6,585 nucleotides of DNA. It comes from Methyloligella sp. GTDB lineage: Bacteria > Pseudomonadota > Alphaproteobacteria > Rhizobiales > JALUTE01. Shown here in pieces: positions 1 to 5,925 of the stretch (positions within the stretch are counted from its first letter, which is position 1; each line of letters opens with the position of its first letter). The notes beneath the pieces were generated by a model. It was not told where the DNA came from, did not search any database, and saw nothing but the letters and a program-made list of their open reading frames with translations. The stretch lies in NCBI GenBank assembly GCA_027058255.1, contig JALUTE010000035.1, positions 1 to 6,585 of the forward strand, read 5' to 3'. Position numbers and translations under genes: made by a program.

Positions 1-1965
1 CGCCATATCCTCTACTGGCTCAACGACCGGGCGGACCTGTTCAACATAGCGATCCCCAAGGCCCTGTCCAAGGCGATCGGGAACATCTACTCAGGCGGCT
101 ATTCGCCGAGCGAGCTCGAGCGCGCCTATGCAGGCGCACGCGATACGGTGATCGCCAATCTGCGCCAGGCGGCGGAGGAAACCCCGCGCCCCGAGCCGCT
201 CGCCTCCAATATCGAGCACCTGGTGCGCGCCCTGGACCTGCCCGAGGCGGCCTGGAAGATCACCGGGCTCGTTGCCTGCTACACCCGCTTCGAGCAGGTG
301 CAATATCTGTGCGACTGCGTGACCGAGGCGGCCTCGCCCATGGCGCGTGCCGTGGCGCTGCTCGTGGGCGAGCCCACCCGCACCATCGAGCGGCTGATCT
401 CTCCCACGGGCGAGCTCATTGGCTCGGGCCTCGTTCAGCTCGGCGAGGGTGACGAGGTGGCCGGGCCGGCGGGCCGGTTCTCGATCCCGTTCCGGATCAA
501 TGCCTGCCTGGACCGGACCTTTTCCAGCTTTTCCGAGATGCGCGACGCGCTTCTGGGCGAGCCGCTCGTCGCCAATATCGACGCCAGCGACTATGAGCAC
601 GTCGCCGCCGACCGCGACCTGATCGCGAGCGTGCTCTCGGGCGCGGCCAAGGCCGGGGCGAAAGGCGTCAACATCCTGCTCTACGGGCCGCCGGGCACGG
701 GCAAGACGGAGCTGACCAAGGTCGGCGCCGAGACCGCGGGCCTCGTGCTGCATGGTGCCGGCGAGGAGGTGGCGCGCGAGGGCGAGTCCGACCGCTCGGA
801 GCGTCTTGCCAATCTCGTCTTCTCCCTGCGCCTGCTCGCGGGCTCCAAGGGAACCGCGCTCCTGTTCGACGAGATGGAGGACGTTGCCTGGCAGCTCATC
901 AAGCGCGGGGGCTCGAAGGTCTATCTCAACCGCCTGCTGGAGAGCAATCCGGTCCCGATTCTCTGGACCTCCAACAATATCGGCGAGATCGACCCGGCGC
1001 TGTTGCGCCGCATGACCCTGGCCATCGAGCTGCGCCTGCCGCCCGCCAACCAGCGCCGCCGGATCATCGACCGGCTGGCGCGGCGCATCGGCGTGTCGCT
1101 GTCGCAATCCGAAATCGAAACGCTCGCCCGGCGCCTCGATGCCTCGCCGGCCATTCTGGAGAACGCCCTGCGCGCAGCGCACTATTCCGGCGGCGGCGCG
1201 GCGGCAGTGGAGCGCGCCGCCCTCGGCATCGTCCGTGCCGTCTCCGGCATCGCCGCCCGCAAGCCCGGCGTCATCCCCGATTTCGACCCCGGTCTCGTTC
1301 GCGCCAATCTGGACCTTGCCAGGCTGACCGAGCAGCTCAGCCGGAGCGGCCGGCGCGCCTTCTCGCTTTGCCTGTCGGGCCCGCCTGGCACCGGCAAGTC
1401 CGCCTATGCGCGCCATCTCGCCCGCCGGCTCGGCCTCGAGGTGATGCACAAGCGCGCCTCGGACCTGTTGGGCGCCTTTGTGGGCGAGTCGGAAAAGCGC
1501 ATCGCCGAAGCCTTCGAGGAGGCGCGCGATGCCGGCGCCTTCCTGGTGTTCGACGAGGCGGACTCGCTCCTGTTCGACCGACAGAATGCGGTCCGGTCCT
1601 GGGAGATCACGCAGGTCAATGAGATGCTGACCTGGATGGAGGAGCATCCCCTGCCCGTCTGCTTCACCACCAATCTGATGGACCGCATGGACAGCGCATC
1701 GCTGCGCCGTTTCACCTTTCACGTGCGCTTCGACTTTCTCGACCGGGCCGGCATCCGGCGGGCCTTCAAGGTGTTCTTCCAGATGGACGACGCGCCCGAG
1801 GCGGCCCTCATCCTCGCCAACCTCACCCCTGGCGATTTCGCCCAGGCCCGCAAACAGGCCGAGGTGCTCGGGGTCTCGTCCGACCGCGAGCGCGTCTGCG
1901 GCCTGCTCGAGCAGATCAGCCGGGGCAAGCCGGACAGTTTCGGCAGCATCGGCTTCGTGCACTGA
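1..1965 (+). CDS. Tandem-AAA ATPase (two AAA modules), 5' end outside window
   Basis: The frame is open from base 1 to the TGA at 1963-1965 (654 visible codons), so the true start lies upstream; the GTG at 148 is only an internal codon. Numbering from the first codon of the window, residues 1-200 are an N-terminal region I do not recognise. AAA module 1 has Walker A GPPGTGKT at 229-236 (nt 685-708), Walker B LLFDE at 287-291, a sensor-1-like WTSNN at 322-326 and a following LRR. AAA module 2 has Walker A GPPGTGKS at 460-467 (nt 1378-1401), Walker B VFDE at 516-519, sensor-1-like TTN at 556-558 and LRR at 568-570. Both nucleotide sites look intact, so both modules may hydrolyse ATP. Family knowledge: AAA proteins of this type are ring-forming remodelling ATPases; the substrate here is unknown. 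There is no signal peptide or membrane segment in the visible part, so it is probably cytoplasmic. It converges on pdxY. Confidence 0.9.
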   Translation, partial: RHILYWLNDRADLFNIAIPKALSKAIGNIYSGGYSPSELERAYAGARDTVIANLRQAAEETPRPEPLASNIEHLVRALDLPEAAWKITGLVACYTRFEQVQYLCDCVTEAASPMARAVALLVGEPTRTIERLISPTGELIGSGLVQLGEGDEVAGPAGRFSIPFRINACLDRTFSSFSEMRDALLGEPLVANIDASDYEHVAADRDLIASVLSGAAKAGAKGVNILLYGPPGTGKTELTKVGAETAGLVLHGAGEEVAREGESDRSERLANLVFSLRLLAGSKGTALLFDEMEDVAWQLIKRGGSKVYLNRLLESNPVPILWTSNNIGEIDPALLRRMTLAIELRLPPANQRRRIIDRLARRIGVSLSQSEIETLARRLDASPAILENALRAAHYSGGGAAAVERAALGIVRAVSGIAARKPGVIPDFDPGLVRANLDLARLTEQLSRSGRRAFSLCLSGPPGTGKSAYARHLARRLGLEVMHKRASDLLGAFVGESEKRIAEAFEEARDAGAFLVFDEADSLLFDRQNAVRSWEITQVNEMLTWMEEHPLPVCFTTNLMDRMDSASLRRFTFHVRFDFLDRAGIRRAFKVFFQMDDAPEAALILANLTPGDFAQARKQAEVLGVSSDRERVCGLLEQISRGKPDSFGSIGFVH

Positions 1966-1983
1966 CGGGCGGGCCCTCCCGAA

Positions 1984-2001
1984 CCGGGCATGTCAGCCCG
2001 G
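1984..2001. terminator. Hairpin between convergent genes, possible weak terminator
   Basis: A perfect 6-bp inverted repeat, CCGGGC and GCCCGG around a 6-nt loop, lies just past the end of the ATPase gene and overlaps the pdxY stop codon, which sits in the loop. No T-tract follows on either strand, so it is not a classic intrinsic terminator. It could help end both convergent transcripts, or it could be chance in GC-rich DNA. Confidence 0.25.
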
Positions 2002-2817
2002 CATGAGAGGCCAGGGCGCGGCCTTCGCCCATGTCTCCTGGCTTGCGGCGAGCGCCAGATGGGGGCCGGCCCGGCTCGCGGCAAGCGCGGCATCCACGCC
2101 CGCCACGGCGCGCGCAAAGGCCTGGCGCTCGCCTGCCCCGTTCAGAAGGTGGCCGAGAAAGAGGGCCGCCATCATGTCGCCGGTGCCGTGCGGCGGGTCG
2201 GGCCGGCGGCGCACATCGGCCTTCACTGCGGCATTGCCGGAGACGAGCAGATTGGCAAGGTGCGTCTCTCCGGCCGGAACGGAGGTCGCGATCACGGTGC
2301 GCGGGCCAAGAGCGCGGGCCGCCCGTTCCGCCTCGCCCGCATCGCGCACGCTCTCACCCGTCAGCCAGGCAAGCTCGAAGCGGTTCGGCATGGCGATATC
2401 GGCGCGCGGAACCAGGCGCTCGCGGATCGCCCTCGCCGCCGCCGGGTCGATATAGACCCCCTTCGGGTCGTCTCCGAGGGTCGGGTCGGCGAGGTGCAGG
2501 ACATCGGCGCGATGGCGCGCGAGCCGCTCGGCCGCGTCCAGGGCGAAGGCCACATGGCCCTCCCCCGGCAGATAGCCCGTCAGCAGGGCCTCCACCTCCC
2601 CCAGCCAGCCATTGGCCTCCAGCGCATCCAGCATGGCGGAGAGCATCGCCGGATCGCTGCGCGCACCCGCCCAGTGGGAATGGCCGGGATGGTTGGAGAG
2701 GTGAACCGTCGGCAGAACCCAGGCTTCGTGGCCGAGGCGCATGAGCACGAAGCGCGCCAGCGTGCCGCCGACGCCGCCGCACGCCACCTCGGACGAAATG
2801 ACGAGGATCGAAGCCAT
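1993..2817 (-). CDS. pdxY: Pyridoxal kinase (PdxY/PdxK family)
   Basis: A 274-residue ribokinase-fold enzyme that should phosphorylate pyridoxal, and perhaps related B6 vitamers, with ATP to give pyridoxal 5'-phosphate in the cytoplasmic salvage pathway. What shows it: the N-terminal strand and glycine-rich stretch ILVISSEVACGGVGG (4-18); TVHLSNHPGHSHWAG (37-51), which matches the substrate-side SNH...W.G segment of PdxY; GYL (81-83); ADPTLGDDPKGVY (110-122); the PN.FE motif (144-148); and the anion-hole and catalytic-base motif GTGD (211-214, Asp214). Length is close to the usual 280-290. The ATG at 2817 is preceded by a good ribosome site (AAGGGAG, complement of 2823-2829, 5 nt before the ATG). 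Against E. coli PdxY, the usual SHVVYGH segment reads SEVACGG, losing two His and a Tyr; alphaproteobacterial members also vary here as I recall them. It diverges from the CoA-ester lyase gene, with 209 bp between the starts. Confidence 0.9.
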   Translation of the reverse strand: MASILVISSEVACGGVGGTLARFVLMRLGHEAWVLPTVHLSNHPGHSHWAGARSDPAMLSAMLDALEANGWLGEVEALLTGYLPGEGHVAFALDAAERLARHRADVLHLADPTLGDDPKGVYIDPAAARAIRERLVPRADIAMPNRFELAWLTGESVRDAGEAERAARALGPRTVIATSVPAGETHLANLLVSGNAAVKADVRRRPDPPHGTGDMMAALFLGHLLNGAGERQAFARAVAGVDAALAASRAGPHLALAASQETWAKAAPWPLMPG

Positions 2818-3026
2818 CCACGCTCCCTTCCTGCCTCACTGATGCCGCCCCGCAGGCTCCGCGCCCGGCGCGCACAGCGACCTGGCCCGTCGCCGCCATC
2901 CTTCGCCCTATGACGAGTGGCGCCCGCATGCGGCCTGCATTAGCGTTTGCGCCGCCGACCCGTCCCCGCCAAGGCTCTACCCCTCGCGAGGGATGAGCAC
3001 AAGCCAAGCAGCCGAGGAGCGATGCG
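2818..3026. promoter_or_regulatory. Divergent control region between pdxY and the CoA-ester lyase gene
   Basis: These 209 bp must hold the promoters of both divergent genes unless one is read from elsewhere. I see ribosome sites at both edges (complement of 2823-2829 for pdxY; GAGGAG at 3014-3019 for the lyase) and a perfect 12-bp palindrome CCCTCGCGAGGG at 2981-2992. I cannot point to a convincing -35/-10 pair on either strand, and no protein-coding frame with its own ribosome site stands out. Confidence 0.5.
3014..3019 (+). promoter_or_regulatory. Ribosome binding site of the CoA-ester lyase gene
   Basis: GAGGAG lies 7 nt before the ATG at 3027. It supports that start over the earlier ATGs at 2993 and 3022, which are in other frames. 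Confidence 0.75.
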
Positions 3027-3920
3027 ATGGCCGATATCCGCCCCCGCCGCAGCGTGCTCTACATGCCGGGCTCGCATGCGCGCGCGCTGGAGAAGGCGAA
3101 GAGCCTGCCCGCCGACGCACTCATTCTCGATCTCGAGGATGCCGTCGCACCGGAGGCCAAGGAGGAAGCGCGCGCCCGTGTGTGCGCCGCCGTGGCCGAG
3201 GGCAGCTATGGCGGGCGTGAGGTGGTCATTCGCATCAACGGGATCGACACGCCCTGGGGCAAGGCCGATCTCGCCGAGGCGGCCGACGCCATGCCCGACG
3301 CCATCCTCGTGCCCAAGGTGAGCCGGGCGGAGGATATGCGGCGCATTGCGCGCATTCTCGATGATCGCGGCACGCCTGCGCGGGTGCGGCTCTGGGCCAT
3401 GATGGAGACGCCGCTCGCCATGCTCGAGGCCGGCGCCATCGCAGCCACCGCCGCCGAGCCCGGGGGCCGGCTGGCCTGCCTCGTCATGGGCACCAACGAT
3501 CTGGCGCGCGAGACCCGCGTCGCGTTCGGTGGCGAGCGCACGGGGCTCCTCGCATGGCTGTCCACCTGCGTGGCCGCCGCCCGCGCCTTTGGCCTGGATA
3601 TCGTGGACGGGGTCTATAACGATTTCCGCGACGAAACGGGCTTCCTGCGCGAGGCCGAGCAGGGCCGCGCCCTCGGCATGGATGGCAAGACGCTCATTCA
3701 CCCGGCCCAGATCGCGCCCTGCAATGCGGTCTTCTCCCCCACCGAGCAGGACATCGCATGGGCGGAAAAGGTGATCGCCGCCTTCACGAGGCCCGAGAAT
3801 GCGGACAAGGGCGCGATCAGCCTGGACGGGCGCATGGTCGAGCGGCTGCATGCGGAGATGGCCGAGCGCACCCTCGCCATCCGCGACGCCATCGCCGCAC
3901 GAGACGGGGACGCGCAGTGA
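3027..3920 (+). CDS. HpcH/HpaI aldolase/citrate lyase family protein (CitE-like CoA-ester lyase)
   Basis: A 297-residue TIM-barrel enzyme of the CitE/malyl-CoA lyase group. Family members cleave or form C-C bonds, or hydrolyse thioesters, in CoA compounds such as malyl-CoA, methylmalyl-CoA or citramalyl-CoA, using Mg2+. Diagnostic segments in order: RRSVLYMPGS (7-16), DLEDAVAPEAKEEAR (35-49), RINGIDTPWG (69-78), LVPKV (94-98), METP (126-129) with the likely Mg ligand Glu127, MGTNDLARE (154-162) with the likely Mg ligand Asp158, DGVYNDFRDETGF (194-206) and GMDGKTLIHPAQI (217-229). Length is normal for a stand-alone lyase. The MGTND form and the C-terminal tail SLDGRMVERLHAEMAERT resemble the stand-alone alphaproteobacterial lyases more than the CitE subunit of citrate lyase, and no citD or citF lies nearby. 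The exact substrate cannot be read from the sequence. It is cytoplasmic, has no signal peptide and is probably monocistronic: pdxY diverges from it and pit converges on it. Confidence 0.88.
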   Translation: MADIRPRRSVLYMPGSHARALEKAKSLPADALILDLEDAVAPEAKEEARARVCAAVAEGSYGGREVVIRINGIDTPWGKADLAEAADAMPDAILVPKVSRAEDMRRIARILDDRGTPARVRLWAMMETPLAMLEAGAIAATAAEPGGRLACLVMGTNDLARETRVAFGGERTGLLAWLSTCVAAARAFGLDIVDGVYNDFRDETGFLREAEQGRALGMDGKTLIHPAQIAPCNAVFSPTEQDIAWAEKVIAAFTRPENADKGAISLDGRMVERLHAEMAERTLAIRDAIAARDGDAQ

Positions 3921-3940
3921 CGCGCGCCCGCCCCGCATCT

Positions 3941-3954
3941 GGCGCCCGTGCGCC
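3941..3954. terminator. Small hairpin between the lyase and pit genes, weak terminator candidate
   Basis: GGCGC, a 4-nt loop and GCGCC form a 5-bp stem in the 43-bp gap between two convergent stop codons. There is no T-tract on either side, so the call rests mainly on position. Confidence 0.2.
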
Positions 3955-3963
3955 GCGCTCGGC

Positions 3964-5535
3964 TCAGGGCAGCATGATGCCGCGAATGGTGAAGTAGAAG
4001 AACGCAGCCATGAAGCCCGTTGCCGGCACGGTGATAACCCAGGCCGCCGCAATCCGGTAGACCAGCGAGCGGCGCACGAGCTCCTCCTTGTAGGCCTTGC
4101 GCAGGCTCTTGCGCTCCTTCTTCTTCAGGCCCCGGCGCTTGGACTTCTTCTTGAGCGCCTTCAGCATCTTGCCCTTCTCCGCCAGGGTCGCCGCCTCGAA
4201 CTCGGCGAGGAATGCGGCCACGATCTCCGGGTCCTTGCCCTCGTGGTGGTGCTTGATCTCCTCGATCATCTGGCCGTAATTGACCGCGAGATACTCGCGC
4301 AGGAAACCGACGCCGAACACGCCGCCCACCGCAATGTGCGTGGAGCTCACGGGAAGGCCCAGATGGGTGGCGATGATGACCGTGATCGCCGCCGCAAGGG
4401 CGATGCAGAAGGCGCGGATCTTGTCGAGCTCGGTGATCTCGGAGCCCACCGCGCGGATCAGCTTGGGCCCGTAGAGCATCAGCCCCACAGCAATGCCGAG
4501 GGCGCCCACCATCATCACCCAGAGCGGTATGGCCGCCTTCTTGGCGATATGGCCGCTGGTCAGCGCGTCGTTGATGGCGGCGAGGGGGCCGACCGCATTG
4601 GCGACATCGTTCGCGCCATGGGCGAAGGAGAGCATGGCCGCCGCAACGATGAGAGGGAAGGTGAAGAGCGAGTCGATGCTCTGGCGCTCATTGGCCAGGT
4701 GTCGCGCAGCGCGCGCGATGATCGGCTTGACGATGAGATAGACCGCAATGGCGGCGCCGAGGCCCATGGCCAGCGCCAGGGCGAGCTCGACCTTCCAGAT
4801 CTTCTTCACGCCCTTGATCAGGAGATAGGTGGTGAGTGCCCAGGCGAGCACGGCGATGAGCACGGGCACCATCCGCCGGCCGGCGGCGATCATGTCCTTC
4901 TGATAGATGACCGTGCGCTTGATGAAATAGAGGAAGCCAGCCGCGATCAACCCCCCCATGAGCGGGGAGATGACCCAGCTCGCGGCGATCTTGCCCATGG
5001 TCACCCAGTTGGCGACGGACAGGCCGCCCGCCGCAATGCCCGCACCCAGAACCCCGCCGACGATGGAATGGGTGGTGGAGACCGGCGCGCCCATGGCGGT
5101 TGCCAGGTTGAGCCAGAGCGCCGCTGCGAGAAGCGCCGCCAGCATGAGCCACACGAAGGTGTCGACGTCCCGGATGAGCGCGGGGTCGATGATGCCCTTC
5201 TTGACCGTGCCGACCACGTCGCCACCGGCGATGAGCGCGCCGGAGGCCTCGAACAGAGCGGCGAGCGCCACCGCCGCCCCGAGCGTCAAGGCGCCGGACC
5301 CCACCGACGGGCCCACATTGTTGGCGACGTCATTGGCGCCGATATTCATCGCCATGTAGCCGCCGACGACCGCGGCGACCAGGAGCAGGACATTGCTGCC
5401 GCTCGCCGTCTCGATTTCCCCCATGAAGGCGATGATGAGAAGAATGAAGATGCCCGCCGCCCCGAGGCGGAGCAGCTCCCCCGCCTTGTCGTTCATTGCG
5501 CGCGAAAACTGCTTGCCGATGGATTGGACTGCCAT
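3964..5535 (-). CDS. pit: Inorganic phosphate transporter, PiT family
   Basis: A 523-residue inner-membrane protein that should import inorganic phosphate by symport with a cation (H+ or Na+; the sequence does not settle which). The PiT inverted duplication is clear: GANDVANNVGPSVGSGAL (67-82... region) and GAPVSTTHSIVGG (149-161) in the first half, HGANDVANAVGP (306-317) and GLPVSSTHIAVGG (393-405) in the second. Long hydrophobic segments surround these, with others near 24-38, 48-64, 128-147, 223-240, 291-304, 335-355, 375-391 and 493-516. An unusual hydrophilic segment at about 421-490 is very rich in Lys and Arg. The frame stays open upstream to 5868, but the ATG at 5535 is chosen because a near-perfect ribosome site lies 5 nt before it and the upstream frame gives low-complexity, non-family sequence. 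No phoU-like (DUF47) partner, common beside pit genes, is present. It is separated from gcrA by a strong terminator and converges on the lyase gene. Confidence 0.93.
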   Translation of the reverse strand: MAVQSIGKQFSRAMNDKAGELLRLGAAGIFILLIIAFMGEIETASGSNVLLLVAAVVGGYMAMNIGANDVANNVGPSVGSGALTLGAAVALAALFEASGALIAGGDVVGTVKKGIIDPALIRDVDTFVWLMLAALLAAALWLNLATAMGAPVSTTHSIVGGVLGAGIAAGGLSVANWVTMGKIAASWVISPLMGGLIAAGFLYFIKRTVIYQKDMIAAGRRMVPVLIAVLAWALTTYLLIKGVKKIWKVELALALAMGLGAAIAVYLIVKPIIARAARHLANERQSIDSLFTFPLIVAAAMLSFAHGANDVANAVGPLAAINDALTSGHIAKKAAIPLWVMMVGALGIAVGLMLYGPKLIRAVGSEITELDKIRAFCIALAAAITVIIATHLGLPVSSTHIAVGGVFGVGFLREYLAVNYGQMIEEIKHHHEGKDPEIVAAFLAEFEAATLAEKGKMLKALKKKSKRRGLKKKERKSLRKAYKEELVRRSLVYRIAAAWVITVPATGFMAAFFYFTIRGIMLP

Positions 5536-5540
5536 TGAAC

Positions 5541-5547
5541 TCCTCCT
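5541..5547 (-). promoter_or_regulatory. Ribosome binding site that fixes the pit start
   Basis: On the minus strand AGGAGGA lies 5 nt before the ATG at 5535. This strong Shine-Dalgarno match decides the start against the much longer open frame upstream. Confidence 0.85.
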
Positions 5548-5553
5548 GGCTTC

Positions 5554-5608
5554 GCCCTCGGCTCGGCAAAGCGGAGGGCTGCCCCATGCGGGAGACCCAT
5601 TCTCCCGC
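5554..5608 (-). promoter_or_regulatory. Two hairpins in the presumed pit mRNA leader
   Basis: Hairpin A (5588-5608) has a perfect 8-bp stem, GCGGGAGA and TCTCCCGC, around a 5-nt loop. Hairpin B (5554-5579) has a 6-bp stem, GCCCTC and GAGGGC, extended by two inner pairs after a mismatch. Both lie between the upstream terminator and the pit ribosome site; B ends about 6 nt from it. Such a leader could affect translation or mRNA stability. I recognise no known riboswitch, and whether these bases are transcribed is unproven. Confidence 0.35.
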
Positions 5609-5662
5609 CTCACGTCTCTTTTCCTTGTGTCTCCGCGCGCCTTCTCGGCTGCCCAGCCCTCA

Positions 5663-5686
5663 CCGTCAACCCCCAACCGCCCAACC
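5663..5686 (-). repeat. Three imperfect 8-bp tandem units upstream of pit
   Basis: On the minus strand the sequence runs GGTTGGGC, GGTTGGGG, GTTGACGG. The first two units differ by one base and the third is diverged. It lies 128-151 bp before the pit start and could be a protein-binding array or part of the promoter, or chance. Confidence 0.3.
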
Positions 5687-5776
5687 TTGATGTCGCAGAG
5701 CGATGATTGACGGGGCGGCGATGCCCGCCGGCCACAGCCATTGTCCGACGCATGGAGGGCCATCGAGGAAGGCGAG

Positions 5777-5821
5777 AAAAACAAAAGGCGGACCGCAAGC
5801 CGGCAAGGCCTGCAATCCGCC
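5777..5821 (-). terminator. Intrinsic (Rho-independent) terminator downstream of gcrA
   Basis: On the minus strand a 15-bp stem (arms 5807-5821 and 5787-5801, all pairs Watson-Crick or G-U) closes a 5-nt loop (TTGCC) and is followed at once by TTTTGTTTTT (5786 down to 5777). This is a textbook terminator for leftward transcription. It sits about 105 nt past the gcrA stop and before pit, so it should insulate pit from gcrA transcription. It could also be the 3' end of a small RNA made from the gcrA 3' UTR. No T-tract follows on the plus strand, so it acts in one direction. Confidence 0.85.
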
Positions 5822-5879
5822 TCAGGGCCATCCCGCCCCGCTCGGGCGCCCAACGCCCTCTTCGACAATCCGGCACGCC

Positions 5880-5907
5880 CGCCACCCGGCGCCGCTTCCG
5901 GGTGGCG
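5880..5907 (-). other. Perfect 10-bp hairpin in the gcrA 3' UTR
   Basis: GCCACCCGG and CCGGGTGGC form a 9-bp inverted repeat around an 8-nt loop, plus one more outer C-G pair. It begins 18 nt past the gcrA stop. No T-run follows, so it is not the terminator. It may protect the 3' end of the mRNA or belong to a small RNA that ends at the terminator at 5777-5821. Confidence 0.5.
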
Positions 5908-5925
5908 CGCGCATTCACGCCGCGG

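Larger units (their letters stand above)
5536..5925. other. Gene-free stretch between gcrA and pit (390 bp)
   Basis: Read on the minus strand from gcrA towards pit, it holds a 10-bp hairpin (5880-5907), a strong intrinsic terminator (5777-5821), about 110 bp with no feature I can support apart from a short three-copy 8-bp repeat (5663-5686), and the hairpin-bearing pit leader (5554-5608). Open frames here lack ribosome sites, have arginine- and proline-rich translations and overlap known genes, so I call no gene. A TTGACG that could be a -35 element is at the complement of 5664-5669, but no good -10 lies at the right distance. There is no tRNA-like cloverleaf. Confidence 0.6.

Noticed and set aside
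91..1962. A 623-codon open frame on the minus strand, antisense to the ATPase gene
   Set aside because: Its translation is rich in Arg, Gly, Ala, His and Asp with no family resemblance, as expected opposite a GC-rich gene; the plus-strand frame has clear AAA motifs.
1990..2913. Long plus-strand open frames opposite pdxY
   Set aside because: Arg/Pro/His-rich translations without motifs; the minus-strand frame is a recognisable kinase.
2354..3007. A minus-strand frame spanning the divergent region
   Set aside because: Out-of-frame shadow of pdxY with Gly/Arg/Ala-rich sequence and no ribosome site.
3799..5538. A 579-codon open frame on the plus strand across the pit gene
   Set aside because: It is the complement of the transporter gene, is dominated by charged low-complexity sequence and overlaps the end of the lyase gene in another frame.
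5588..5640. Plus-strand terminator formed by the 5588-5608 hairpin and the T-rich stretch after it
   Set aside because: The T-rich bases start about ten bases after the stem and are interrupted, and no plus-strand gene ends here.
5536..5868. N-terminal extension of the PiT protein
   Set aside because: The extended frame crosses the terminator and leader hairpins and encodes no family sequence; the ATG at 5535 has a strong ribosome site.
5777..5925. A tRNA or known housekeeping RNA in the gcrA-pit gap
   Set aside because: The hairpins are simple stem-loops; there is no cloverleaf, T-loop motif or known ncRNA core that I can see.
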